Shown here: positions 52,281-63,845 of the stretch, one piece after another
Numbering within the stretch: the stretch's first letter is position 1
How the letters are laid out: every line of letters begins with the position of its first letter
From: Prorocentrum cordatum
Taxonomy: Eukaryota > Sar > Dinophyceae > Prorocentrales > Prorocentraceae
Reading direction: 5' to 3'
DNA length: 64,000 nucleotides
Assembly: GCA_963575745.1 (NCBI GenBank)
Contig: CAUYUJ010020167.1
Coordinates: 1 to 64,000 of the forward strand
The notes under the pieces: model-generated
Told to the model about the DNA's origin: nothing
Seen by the model: only the letters and a program-made list of their open reading frames with translations
The model's database searches: none
Program-made: the position numbers and the translations under genes

Positions 52281-53727
52281 CCAACAGTGCATCTCTGCAG
52301 CCCCCAGCCGCGTGGCCGGCGGTGTGGACGCCCTGCTGGCATGGCTGGGGACGCTGCGTGCGTCTGTGGTTTGCGCTTCCTCGCGGCACCGCTACTGGTA
52401 CTTTCTTAGTGAAATTAATTTGTTTTAGGGTTTTAACCAATGGTCGCAGCCATGCAGAGGGCGTGCGTAGCGACGCCCCAAATGCTCGGTCTCCAGTACT
52501 TCTGCGTGGCGGTGCCCCCGCAGGCACGCAGAGGGCACGCGCGGCGACGGGGGCGTCGCCACGCAGAGCTCCTAAAGACCAAACATTTTGAAAACCAAGT
52601 GTTTCCACGACTAAAGTACTGGTACTGCGCGCTCGCCGTCATTCAAGGACGGCGCGCACGCTCCGAAATCTGATAGCAGAAGCTTCGTGGCGGGCGCCTT
52701 CCGGACACACCGCTCGGGCATCGGTACACTACTTATAACGCTCGTGTACCAAATAATGCTCGTGTCAGACGTGCGCCGTCGACCTCAGCACAGAGAACCA
52801 GTACGTCCTGCTGCGTTCCATACTCCTTCCTGCACGTTCTTGCCTTCTGTCTCGCCCCTCTTTCGAATTCGGCGCCGCCCACGTCGCTCTGACCGCCGCT
52901 TCTCCCAGTTCATCTGTCGTCTTTCGCCACGTGCTGCGTGCACGCGCCCCACTGCTACCGGCTGCGGCGCGAGGGGCGCGTGGCCGTCAAGGCAAACTTG
53001 AGACTGTTTTTGTTCCCAAAGGTCCCGCGACAACCCAGGCCATCGGGCCCGCCTCCCCCCCGCCTTGGGTAACTGGACCTTGCTGGTTGCGCAGGTTCGA
53101 GGGGGGTACGCAGCCCCGGTGCGCGCTGTCATACGTGGGGCTGCCGAAAGCGATCAAGGTCAGGTCATCGGCCGGCGCCTCCCTCCCCCTCCCCCCCAAA
53201 GCGGGTAGCCCGCTGAAGCCGAAGATCCCTCGAGCTGTGGATGCGCAACTGTTTAATGCCTTGCTCTGGTTCGTGTCAAAGAGTGGCTTCTAGATTCGAG
53301 CCTCGGCGGCAACGGAAGCGCAAAACCTGCATGCATGTGCACGTGCATTCTTGCAGCAAATCACGCGGGGATGTCTCGCAATCATGCGCTGTGCTGTCAC
53401 GGCAACGATGCGACCTTCTTGGCGCAACCACGAACCGCAACCACGACTCAGTGGATTGTGCTGCAGGGGGGCCCTTCGGTGGAGAGACCGTCGACCTCGA
53501 CATGAGCATTTTGGTTGTGGGTGTGGTCAGTTTGGCCGTCCTGGACGCCCACACCGACCACAACCAGTATTGAGCTAGTTTCGGTGTTCTTGCGATTGCT
53601 GGCGTGCGCAGAACATCCCCGAGGGTGCGTCCTCGATATGGTTGTGCTGGTTGATTGCTGTTCCCGCGTAAACGTGTGAAGCATGCGCCCGTCACGATGC
53701 TATGAGTCGCGTCGTCCCATTATCGAG

Positions 53728-53832
53728 GAGTTGCAGCGACTTCAGAACATTATCAAGATTGTCCGGACGAACCTCAAGAACGTGACTATGGCAATTGATG
53801 GCACGGTGGTCATGACCACCGAGTTGTTGCAG
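53728..53832 (+). CDS. Dynein heavy chain exon 12 (C-terminal)
   Basis: Thirty-five codons: E-L-Q-R-L-Q-N-I-I-K-I-V-R-T-N-L-K-N-V, then A-I-D-G-T-V-V-M-T-T-E-L-L-Q. It matches the dynein C-terminal helix (E-(I/V)-x-R-(L/M)-(Q/N)-x-(V/I)-(I/L)-x-x-(V/I)-R-x-(T/S)-L) and the (A/L)-(I/L)-(K/D)-G-x-(V/I)-(V/I)-M-(T/S)-x-x-L strand. The acceptor is atcgag|GAG; the donor is TTGCAG|GATCAC (GA). Eight of 35 codons end in A or T, in contrast to exons 8 and 9. Confidence 0.95.
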
Positions 53833-54150
53833 GATCACGGCGTTTCTGCAAGAGGGCAGGTCGGGTGTTCTCAAAAATGGTGGCCCCCTTGGGCCGCCAG
53901 TGAGTAACATGATTTGACGGGTGTCTAACGGAAGGTGTAAGGATAGAGGAGGAGGAGGAGACTATGGGGCGAAAGGATGTGAGGAATAGGAAAAGGAGGA
54001 GAAAGAAAGGGGTGAAGAGGCGGCGGATGAGGGAGAACGTATGCATGTCGTCGTGGCCAGAAGCACGTTGGAACAGGCCAAACACAGTCTTCTTTTGCGG
54101 AAGATTTGTGAAGGTCCAGACGAAGACCTCGACGCCGAGATTTCTATTTA

Positions 54151-54245
54151 ATGTGGACTCCTGACGGTCTGGACCTCTTCACCATGACCAGGTTTTCGTC
54201 CCTATTTTGTGTTGGACGGCCACGGGGCCTCGCGACAAAACGCGT
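54151..54245 (+). pseudogene. Possible coding relic (W-T-P-x-G-L-D fragment), copy 2
   Basis: Similar at the protein level to 46247-46345 in the plus frame and, antisense, in the minus frame. The nucleotide words 'ggtctggacc' and 'ccaggttttcgtccc' / 'ccgggttttcatccc' are shared. Two decayed copies of one ancestral sequence are likely. What it encoded is unknown. Confidence 0.35.
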
Positions 54246-54496
54246 GTCGCTTTGCAATTCCCACTGCGAGATCGGGGCCCGGGATGGTCCAGAAGCAGGC
54301 GCATTGCAGGAGGGCCCCCCCCCCCAGAGATCAGCAGGTCGTCTGATGCCGGCCGCGTCAGGGGCGCAATCGATCGCAGCAGCGACGCGTCTTCCAGACT
54401 GCGGATACATAGCGTGTTCACCGTTTTGGCGTGTCTCGGCGCTGGCCAGGGCGAGATCGCCCAGCCGTTTCAACGTCTCGGCGGGACTGTCAGGGG

Positions 54497-54680
54497 TGTG
54501 TGTGTGTGAGTGTGTGTGTGTGTGCGTTGTGTGTTGTGTGTTGTGTGTTGCGTGTTGTGTGTTGTGTGTGTGCGCGCAGTGTGTGTGTATGTGTGTATTG
54601 TGTGTGGTGTGTGTGGTGTGTGTGTGTGTGTCTGTGTCTGTGTTGGTGTTTACGCAGTGTGTGTTTGTGTGGGGGTGTGC
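54497..54680. repeat. TG-rich microsatellite
   Basis: About 180 bp of tgtg with ttgtg, gcgc and gtctg interruptions. It reads as Cys/Val runs on plus. Confidence 0.93.
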
Positions 54681-54821
54681 TTTTGCGGTGCCGCTGGGCG
54701 GCGATTGCGGATGGAGTGTCGCGGCGAGGGCGTCAGCGTGGCTCAGGGAGCAGGGTCATTTCGGGGGTCATTTCGAGCAGTGACACGTCGATTAGTGAAT
54801 TGTCCGTTTTCGGTTTTCGAG

Positions 54822-54862
54822 ATGGCGCCGTGGCTGATATTTTCCGGGCTTGCGCCCGCCAG
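54822..54862 (+). CDS. Dynein heavy chain exon 13 (tentative)
   Basis: Forty-one nucleotides reading M-A-P-W-L-I-F-S-G-L-A-P-A plus two bases that complete Arg with exon 14. In favour: the acceptor tttcgag|ATG is in phase with exon 12, the donor GCCAG|GTTTGG has the phase required by exon 14, and CAGGTT occurs at both ends of the following intron. W-L...L-A-P-A-R-F-T-G-L-V-E-R resembles dynein S-W-L-x-P-x-L-x-x-W-F-T-x-L-x-x-R. Against: about 20 expected residues are missing before it, and a +1-shifted reading (D-G-A-V-A-D-I-F...V-W) also resembles the missing segment. Confidence 0.45.
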
Positions 54863-57444
54863 GTTTGGGCCTCAGGTCGTTTTCACTAAACCACGTTTTG
54901 CTAAAGGGGGGACTGTCCATCCCCGGTCATCCTGCGCACGTGTGGTCCATCTCGGGGAGGCTCTCGGGTTGCAAGAGCAGCGACCAGCGGGTCTGAGCAC
55001 GTGCGAGATGAAGATCCGTGGAGGGAGCACCGTGGGATCAAGGGACTGTTTTGTTTAGGGTCCAGTTAACCCGGGTAGTCGGGCTTGCCCCCCCTCCCCC
55101 CCCCAGGACAACCTAACCTTGCCGGTTCTGCAGGTCCGCGAGAGGGGGGGCGTGGGCATAATGCAGGGCTGCCCACAGCGCGAGGGTTAGGTTATCGGCT
55201 GGCCACCTCCTCCCCCCCCCCGGGATAACTCGGGTTATAGCCGATTCCAAAAAACAACGGTCTCCAATCTGTTGAAGGTGAATTTCGAGTAGGGGTGGAG
55301 GGGGAAACGGGTGAATGGCACCAAGACTTCTCAGCTTGTCTGGGCATGACTGCGAGCAGATGATCACATGACATGTTCTGGACGCTATCCAGCAGACCTG
55401 CGCTCATACATATGAATCGGTTCGAGTACTGCCTACTACCTCATGCAAGAGCACGATGAGCTTGCGATGCGAAGCAAGGCGCGCTTTTACTGCAGACATG
55501 TGGTTGTGGGCACCTGTAAGCCTACTTTGACATACGCGTGGCAGGCATTCGCGTATGTAGCTAGGTATAGTGAAGTACCATGCGTGCGACTGGTTCTGTC
55601 CAAGCCGTAACCATAGAATTCATCTTGGTTGAAATAGCATGCGGTGTTTGGCTTTTCTGCTATGACGATTCGCACTTGTTTGATAATGCAACCAGGACTT
55701 GAGCTACATATTTGATGCTCGTGTTCCGACCAGCTGGACAAATGATGCAAGTGGCGCAGAGATATCTTGGTTGATGCCGAACTTGGGTGGCTGGTTCTTC
55801 GGGCGCTGCTTACTCCTAGTAGTAACGGTTTGCTTGTGAATATTGTCTCGCATGTAACGCTTAGCCTTCGACACGATGGTAACACATTTGCGGAATATTT
55901 GTGCAAGGCTTGTATGATTCATGGTTGGTCGTAGTCTTTGTCACCAGTAACCGCAATGAACGTTCTCTGTCATGTGTGCATGTTGCTGTCAGGTCTAACG
56001 CATCGGTCCAGCTGCCAAGCCTCCAACACGCCGGGTGAGCGAGGCTCAAAATTCGAGACGCTTCGCTTAGCCCCACCAGCCCATCCAGAAACGATGCCCA
56101 GACTAGTTGCCCTGATCAGGCGTGGGGAGGAGCATGTAATCTAATAAGGGATTGGGACAGCCGTCATACCTCAAGAGGGGTAGGATTGAGGAGGAGTCGG
56201 AGGAGGAGGAAGGGGGAGGAGGGGGGAGTAGGAGGGACGAAATGGATTGGGCGGATTAGGACGAGGAGAAGGAGAGGGAGGTGGGCGAGCAGAACGACCA
56301 GAGGCCTCTTGGATGCCTCTCGGGGTCCCTTCGGATGTCTCTTGAGAGCTTCTTGGAGTCCTCTTGGGGCGTCTTGGGGACTTCTTGGCGGTCCCAGGGG
56401 CCAATTAGAGCGTATTGGGTGCCTTGGGAGCCTCTTGGGGTTTCTTAGGGGTTTCTTGGGAGCCTTTTGGGGGGCCTCTTGGAGGCCTCTTGGGGCCTCC
56501 TGGGCGCCTCTCGGGGCCTTACTGGGAGCCTTCGGGGCTACCTTGGGGCCGTCGTGGAGGAGGTCAAAGAAGGAAGGTGATCAAATTAGCATTGCTTTCC
56601 CAGGAGGCCGATGCGTCCAACACCTTAGTAACCTCAATGATTGTTGTCGTCCCTCCGACGCCTTCTTGGACGCTCCAGTCGGTCGCGACCCCCCCACCCC
56701 TCCAGGTACAGGTAGAGGGAGGAGACAACCCTCCCCAGAGGGGAAGAAGGGTGGTTGTGCGAGGAACTGCTCTAAACCACTCACGCCCTAAAGGGGTTGG
56801 TGGGGTTCACTTGAATGAGCCCTCTGTGAAAGCGATGAGCGCTGGTATCCCCGCTGTCCGAAAGGCGTCAGAGGCGTCAGAGGGGCAGTGCGCAGGCATC
56901 GCAGCAAACCAGCGCTTCTCTAAAGCAAGCATCTGCGCAGGTTGTGGATTGTGGCCGATCCGTTCGAGGCGTTCACGGGGACAGGGATCAGCAACGATCA
57001 GCACACGCACCCACACTTACGTTAGGCAGTCCTGCCGTTTTCCCGTATGGGGTGCCAGCCGCGCATCCTCTCCATCCCACCCCATTCGGAAACGGGGGAT
57101 GGGCGTAGCGTTCGATTTGCGATTGGCGTACTCGCGATGTACCAATTCATCTGTCTTGATCTCCCCATCAATCGGTCCACACAATCTGCCGTTCTACCTC
57201 ATTACAAAAATGTCGATCGATTGCTCCACCTCCCTATCAATCGACCTCGCGATCTATATCAGTTTCACTATCGAAGGCGTCTATGGCGAATCTTCTCCGC
57301 CCCATGTTTTTTGAAAGAGCCTGTGTGGCCCAAAGTTGCGGCCAGAGCTGGGCTAAGCTGTTGGATTGCGTGCTCCGCCAGCCGTTGCAGAAACTCTTCG
57401 GGGAACCCAGGGGGGAGAAAGTAGAAGAGGAGGGAAGGGTGGAC

Positions 57445-57590
57445 AACGGATGAGGAGGAGGAGGAGAAGGAGGAGGAGCAGGAGCAGGAGCAGGAGGAGC
57501 AGGAGGAGCAGGAGGAGGAGGAGGAGGAGGAGGAGGAGGAGAAGGAGGAGGAGGAGGAGGAGGAGGAGGAGGAGGAGGAGTAGGGGGAGT
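57445..57590. repeat. (GGA)n/(GGAGCA)n tract
   Basis: agg triplets with a ggagca hexanucleotide block, about 145 bp. Confidence 0.93.
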
Positions 57591-58571
57591 GGGAGGCCCT
57601 TTGGGAGCCTCTTGGGGCCTTCTTGTGGCCTCCTGGGATCTTTCTGGGGGCCTATTGAAGGCCTCTTGGAGGCTTCCCTGGGCCTATTGGCGGCCGTTGG
57701 AGGCTCGTTTGGGAGGCTCTTTGGCCGTCTCAGAGCAGTCATGGCCCGTCGGGAGCCGTCTAGGGGGGCCACTCTGGGCCGACTTGGGGCCCTCTTAGGG
57801 CGCTTCAGGGCCGTCTTGGAGACCGTCTTGGGCATCTTGGAGGTCTCTTAGGCCGTCGTGGGGCCCTCTTGGGACCGTCTTGGGGGCCTCTTGGACCGTC
57901 ACGGAGCCCCTTTGGAGGCCTCTTGGGCCGTCTTGCGCGATCTTGGGGCCCTTTTGGGCCATGTTGGGGGCAACTCGGCCCGTCTTGGAGACATCTCGGG
58001 ACCGTCGGGGGGGCCAGCTTGGGCCATCTTAGCCATCTTGGAAGCGTCTTGGCGGCCATTCTGGGCCATCTTGGCCGTATTGGGGCGATTGTTGTCGGAC
58101 GTTGAGGTTTTATGCGTCATTCTGAATCCTCTCGCGTCCTTGTGGGTGGCCGGCGGGTTGGGCCGAAGGCCCTTGGGAACCTTCCCAGGGACCAACACTT
58201 ACCTAACGTCTAGCACGCCGTGCACCCCTGTGGCAAGCCACAGGGGGTGGCGGTTCTGAGTCGCCTATGGCGAATCACTGTCGCCCCCGGCCTTTTTGGC
58301 AGCGCCTATGTGGCCGAACGTTGTGGCCAGAGCTCGGCCAGGCTATCGGAGTGACGCGCTCTTCCAGTCGTTGTGGAATCCCTCCCGGGGGATAACGAGG
58401 GGGATAAAGACTAAGAGGACGGGAGGGATTCAGAAGCCAGGAGGCCTCCTGAGGGTCTCCTCGGAGCTTCCTGGGGGCCGTGTGGGGGGCCTCTTGGGCG
58501 GTCAGGGGGGCACCCCGGAGGCCTCGCGGGCGCTCGTGCGGGCCATCTTGGTGGCCTCTGGGGCCGTCTCG

Positions 58572-58650
58572 GTTGCTCCTCCTCCTCCTCCTCCTCCCTC
58601 CTCCTCCCTCCTCCTCCTCCTCCTCCTCCTCCTCTTCCTCCTCCTCCTCG
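58572..58650. repeat. (TCC)n tract
   Basis: About 78 bp of ctc triplets with ctccct interruptions. Confidence 0.93.
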
Positions 58651-59664
58651 AAGCAGGGACTCGATCTCTATATACACCGACGCTTCTTCCGGCCCTGCGG
58701 CCGGGGGAGGGAAGCCGTCTGAAAACCGAACATGAGCAAACGCCGCAGCCCTTGAAAACCTTGAGGGGATCAATGATGGTGGTCTCTCTGGGCATTCCTG
58801 GAGGTCCTCTTGGAGGCCTACGCCGTCTTGGGCGATCCTGGGGCCTTCTCGGGCCACCCTGGGGGCAACTCGGCCCGTCTTGGAGACATCCTGGGACCGT
58901 CGGAGGGGGCCAGCTTGGGCGATCTTCGCCATCTTGGAGGCGTCTTGGCGGCCATCCTGGGCCATCTTGGCCGTATTGGGGCGATTGGTGTTGGACGCCG
59001 GGGTTTTTACGCGCCCTTCCGCGTCCTCTCGCGTCCTTCCGGGTGGCCCGCGGGTTCGGCCGAGGGCCCTTGGGATCCCTTCGAACTGTGAAGGCGAATG
59101 GAGGATGACGATTAATAAATGACCGGGGGTCGTGTTCACGCGGCGGCGCCCGGGATGACGATTAGAAAAAACCGGCCGCGGGCTGGAAAGCTATTTTCTT
59201 TGAATCGTTCTCCTCCGGTCAGAAAATTGTGCAGAAATAGCAGGAAACTTTTTTAAAGTCGTTCTCTCCCATGCTTTTATGAATCGTCATCCCGCATTAC
59301 AGTCGGGGCCCTGAAGAAGAAACCGTTTTGGTTGGGGAGGGGCTCCGCGTTCCTTAAGTGTTTCGCAGCTTGCCTCAGGTTTTCCTTTGGTTTTCGATGG
59401 GAAATCGAAGTTCAACTCATGGAAAAAAGGGGCCTCGTTCCTCATTTAGGGTTCCTTAGGTCAAGCCCCCGATTGTAAGTTCAAAGCACAGGGCGCTCAC
59501 GAGGCGGCCCGGGGCGACAGCGTGGCGCAGCCTCGGCAGCTTCCCGGCAGCGTGCGGGGAGAGCCCGCGGGGCGCCCGCGAGGCGGCAGCGTTGGCAGAG
59601 CCGCGCGGCGTGCCCCCCCCAAGCTGGGGGCGCCCACGGGGCGGCGCGGGCGGCACCGCGGCGC

Positions 59665-59851
<187 letters not shown>

Positions 59852-59852
<1 letters not shown>

Positions 59853-59976
59853 CTCCTCCTCCTCCTCCTCCTCCTCCTCCTCCTCCTCCTCCTCCCCTCC
59901 TCCTCCTCCCTCCTCCCTCCTCCTCCTCCTCCTCCTCCTCCTCCTCCTCCTCCTCCTCCTCCTCCTCCTCCTCCTT
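59852..59976. repeat. (TCC)n tract
   Basis: About 125 bp of ctc triplets directly adjoining the CA microsatellite. Confidence 0.95.
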
Positions 59977-60753
59977 TCACGCACACACCCAGCGCACGGG
60001 GCCGCCCACGAGGCGGCACGGGCGGCAGCGTGGCGCAGCCTGGGCCTGCCGCCCGGGGAGCCCTCCCCCACGGCCACGCGTCGAAAGCGTGGGACGGCAG
60101 CCATCAGCCGGGCCAGAACAGAGCGGGACCCACGCAGTGCATTCGTCGTCGGAGTCGGGACCATCATCGTTTCCACCCGCAGGTTGCAGCTGTTTTCAGC
60201 AGCGCCCATACAGATGGGCAGACGTTAGCATCTCGGACGAGGGCAGCTGCGAGGGCACCGAAGAAGGAAGACGTGATCCCTTGGCGTTGTGGTGCAGCAT
60301 GCGCTCGTTTACGTATGTGCGCCTGCAGCTCACCTCTTTTCCGAAGAGCGGCGTGACCTAGCCTGACACTGGACTCCGCACCCCAACTCGGTCGAGGAAT
60401 CATGAATGGTGGAGCCCATTGTCGGATGAAGAAGATACAGAATAATCATAATAAGGAGAAGAAGCGTCACCAGCACCACCAAAAGGACAACCGATCTTTT
60501 CGGCGATCATGGCCCGCCCACTGCATAACGTATCCTTTTGCGCATGCGGACGCAGAGGGACCATGTTGAGTGAATCGTTATTTACTTGATTGGTAAGCGT
60601 TGGTTGGCTGTCCATACCGTTACGGCGGGTGCCTAGCGAAACTCTGGCCTCGGCCATGCCAGTTATTTGATAGTGCACTGCCAGACGATGTTGGCATGGT
60701 GATCCATGGAGCATGTGATAAAACATCGGACCCTTCTGTTTGCATGGCGTCAG

Positions 60754-60811
60754 GTTCACAGGGCTCGTGGAGCGGCACGCCATGTTGTTCAAGTGGTTGG
60801 AAGAAGGGCGC
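60754..60811 (+). CDS. Dynein heavy chain exon 14 (C-terminal, last in window)
   Basis: Begins with one base completing an Arg codon, then nineteen codons: F-T-G-L-V-E-R-H-A-M-L-F-K-W-L-E-E-G-R. It matches the dynein C-terminal motif W-F-x-x-L-x-x-R-x-x-Q-(F/L)-x-x-W-(I/L)-x-x-G-R-P. The acceptor is gcgtcag|GTT. The donor is placed at GGGCGC|GCTGTC (GC), where the family is followed by a conserved Pro and the F-F-N-P-Q-G-F motif. That next exon was not found before base 64000, so the 3' border is a best guess. Confidence 0.85.
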
Positions 60812-61799
60812 GCTGTCATGAAGGCTCGGGGGTCAGCTCGAGGCAAGGGAGTGCGCACCGCCATGATGTTAGGGCGGGCAGGGCAGCGCTGGCTTCTGGC
60901 AGGGCTCGAGGATCCCCAGGTCATTCCTTGGGTTCTTCCCCCGGCGCGCTCCTGGGCACACGCGGGGCCTAGCAGAGGCCACGTTGCTCTATGCTCAAGG
61001 GCCCTGATGGCAAGAGTTTGATTGATAGCAGCTTGCGTCAGTCCTTTGTCTGCACTCGCCGCGCCATCGCGCTGCCCATCAGCTGCTGTGAGGTGACGGG
61101 AGGGTGGAGCTGGACAGCGGATTGGGGCATCGATTGTGTTGGATACTTTGGTAGACACAAGCTTCTTCAGAGTCTGTGCAAGTCCCGATCCGATGGAGCA
61201 GGAGGTGGTTCCTTCAAGCGGCGACATGATGCTCTAACAGCGATTGAGGGGGATACGCATGATCCGAGTACAGCACGCTCTGTTTACTCAGTGCTCTTGC
61301 GGGGCAGTCTTCTTACACCCACCACTGCTCTTTAGTTGCGCTTCCATGATGCAGCGTCGTGTGTTGCAGGCGGCACCTCACTTTTGCACTGTCGGCCGCC
61401 GAGCTTCTTTTGTCGGGGTGCAGAGAAGGAACACTGAAGAGGAACACGCCCCTCAGGAGGCAGAGCAGGCAGACAGCGCACAGGGGATAAGTCCAATCGG
61501 CACCAGCTTTGTCGGTTACACTAACAGAGGGGGCGGGGAGTTCTCATCCGTACAGCGCGCGCCGGGGAGGTGGACAGGCAGCCAAATCGCAATTGTCGTT
61601 GGCTGAAGTTCGATCGTTTGAAAATAACCTATCTTAGCGTGTGGCTTGGCTTTGAGTTCGACCGATCCGATTTGGGCGTAGGATTCCTCGTGTTAGGAAG
61701 GGGTGGTCGGGAGAGATTTGGGGGGAGTGTGGCAGCAGAGCTCCAAGTCTGGCTGCTTCGACTTGGGCATCTCATCCCGCGTGGGAGGCGGGAGTAATT

Positions 61800-62317
61800 G
61801 GCGGAGGTTCAAGGAGGGTATGGCGCCAGCGCGCAAGCGACCACGATGCGACATTGATGTACTGCGGCTGTGCAGTTTGCGATTGCGGTTGCGGCTTTTT
61901 GTGTACATTCCACGCTGTTCTGCGGTGCGGTTGATTGGTTCAGTTTGTGTTTCGGAAGGATGTCGCAGGTAGGTTCGGGTATGCGTAGGGATGTTGTGGT
62001 GCCCAACGCGTCAACCATAGTGATCATACGCAGCGCTTGTTTTTGCGACGCGGTTGCTGGTTTCTTTTGCAGTGCGTATTGCATTGTCGTTGGACGTATG
62101 ATTGATGTATTCGCGGCGCTCAGCGGGTTCAATTCCAGCTCAAGGCTCTTCGTGTGAGTCGGGAGAGGCCTGCATCTGTTCGGGGAGGGTGCGGTCCTCA
62201 ACGTGCCAGCCATTGCGATGATACAAATGCGTTGGTCTCAATTTCGCAGTCTGCGTTGCATGGCAGTGCATTGTGCAGTGGTGTGTTGTGTTTTCGCGGT
62301 GGGTTTTTTGATGTATA

Positions 62318-62348
<31 letters not shown>

Positions 62349-63650
62349 GTGTCGTCTTGTGCTTCGGATTCCGCGTGTGGGTCTGGAGTGGTTTGGGAAA
62401 CACGCGGGGAAGTCATGTCGTCACAGCTCCAACGTGCATATCACGAACCATATTGTGTGGCGTTGTCATGGTGTGTATGTCGCGTTGCACCGGTTTGCGG
62501 TGCGCTTCGCTATTTCAATTTGGGCAGGCGCAATTCCGCGTGTGAGGTTGGCGTGGTTTGTGGAGGCTCAGGAGGAGCGTGGTGCCAAAGCGCAAACGAT
62601 CATGGCGCGAGCACTGCAGGGTGCCTATTGAATTGCAGCGTTCGTTGTTCGTGTCTTTTTCCTGAGCTCTGCTGCTGACTGGTCTTGCGTTGGCTTGTTG
62701 GGGCTGGGGGGGGGTGTTGGGAGCTGTGAGTTGGGAGTTCTATGCCGAAGGGAGGGTCGGTGGTGCGGTGTGGGAGTTGTTGGAGGGTCGTGAGTGTACG
62801 GGTCCCTCGATGGTTACACGTGTAAGTTGGGAGTCTTTGTTCTGTTGTTTCTTGGAGGAAAGGGGTGCGCGGTGGGGTTTCGCAGAGGGTGCGGCGCCCA
62901 GCGTGCCAACCGCCGCGATCGTAAGCAGCTCTTGCATTTGCAAATGCAAATGTCAGGTGTTACGTCTGGATTGTTCTGTTTGTAGTGCAGCGCACGGTGC
63001 TTCTCATACAGTGGAAGCCCATGCCTAGAACCACCATGCGTGCTTCCAGGGTGCCGCGGGTGTTTCTTGGGGTTCGACGGTGCTGCTGTGGAGAGCGTGA
63101 CGCTCCCACGCAAAGCATCGACGGACGTCCTGGGGTCTCAGGGCGGGGTGTCCTGTGGAAGGTTTCGTGTGGCCGAGCTGCTAATGTGAGCCAAGACGCG
63201 TTGGGTATATTCGGGGGTGGTGGTGTCTGACTCGCCACGCACCGTGGTCAACAGTCGCGACGGTGCGGTCGTTGTAGTTCGCTGCGCTGACGTGTGTCGT
63301 TGTGGTGTAGGTTGTCCTGGCACTAGTTTGTGTTCCTGCGCCGTGTTGCGCTGTTGCAGTTACAGCCCAGGGTTCCTCGTGCAAGTATGGAGTGGCTAGG
63401 GAGGTTCAGGGATGGCGCAGGATCAAAAGTCGAAAGGCCATGACGCCTGTCATATTGGTTGGCGTCGCGTTGTTGGTGCACGTTGCATGTCGAGATAGTT
63501 GCGGTCGACAGCATCACTTTGAGTTTAGGGATCAGCGTGTAAGGTGGGAGTGGTTTGAAGAGGTCCAGGGAGGGCGTGCCGATAATCGCCACGGCCATCA
63601 CGCGACACATCGTTTCTGTGGCGTGGCATTGTTATTGGAGGAGGGGGGCT
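61800..63650 (+). repeat. Degenerate repeat region (about 150-165-bp spacing)
   Basis: Related words recur, for example 'attccgcgtgtg.g.t.g.g' (62369, 62531), 'tggagtggtttg' / 'tggcgtggtttg' / 'gggagtggtttg' (62383, 62545, 63545) and 'gggtgcgg..cc.a.cgtgcc' (62190, 62890). In one frame the residues R-V-x-L-x-W-F-x-x-x-Q recur. The copies are strongly diverged, and the unit boundaries were not resolved. Confidence 0.45.
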
Positions 63651-63679
63651 TGTGGAGTCTGCGGTCTGGACTAAGGGGG

Positions 63680-63845
63680 GAGAAAGAGAGAGAGGGGGGG
63701 ACATATAGAGAGAGAGAGAGAGCGAGAGGAAGGGAGGTGAGAGGGGAGGGAGTGAGTGAGTGAGAGAGAGAGAGGGGAAGGGGAGGTGTGAGAGAGAGAG
63801 AAGGAAGAGAGAGAGAGAGAGAGAGAGAGAGAAGGGAGGGGGAGG
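63680..63845. repeat. (GA)n/(GGGA)n purine tract
   Basis: About 165 bp of gagaga with gggagg and gtgagtgag interruptions. Confidence 0.93.

Larger units (their letters stand above)
50512..53727 (+). other. Dynein intron 11 (GA-AG, 3216 bp)
   Basis: Begins gacggc and ends atcgag. Contents: an AT-rich stretch with repeated aaacatgtt words (50885-50990), repeat P3 (51417-51555), element E4 (51807-52280) and a block related to 55093-55225 at about 53053-53190. The rest (52280-53050, 53200-53725) looks unique; short open frames there match nothing known to me. Confidence 0.83.
53833..54821 (+). other. Dynein intron 12 (GA donor, about 989 bp, end uncertain)
   Basis: Begins gatcac. It may hide a further small exon: homologues carry about 20 residues (D-A-L...D-A-R-(V/I)-P) between the end of exon 12 and the segment assigned to exon 13, and these were not found. 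Contents: a coding-relic-like fragment (54151-54245) and a TG-rich microsatellite (54497-54680). Confidence 0.5.
57264..59090 (+). repeat. Direct tandem duplication of about 0.9 kb
   Basis: Unit 1 (57264-58195) and unit 2 (58256-59090) share their beginning ('gtctatggcgaatc' / 'cgcctatggcgaatca', 'tgtggcc.aa.gttg.ggcca', 'gagct.gg') and their end ('ttgggccatcttggccgtat', 'tggggcgatt', 'ccctctcgcgtcctt'-like, 'gcgggtt.ggccga.ggcccttggga'). Between these lie gggccgtcttgg-type words. Unit 1 carries a (GGA)n tract (57445-57590); unit 2 carries a (TCC)n tract (58572-58650) at a different place, so the tracts arose separately. Confidence 0.75.

Noticed and set aside
60400-61227. 275-codon minus-strand open frame
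   Set aside because: It is antisense to dynein exon 14, whose plus-strand frame has clear family motifs; no domain recognised in the antisense product.
60985-61335. Plus-strand frame with L-K-G-P-D-G-K-S-L-I-D-S considered as the next dynein exon
   Set aside because: It does not match the conserved G-F-F-N-P-Q-G-F region expected after exon 14, and no phase-compatible junction repeat was found.
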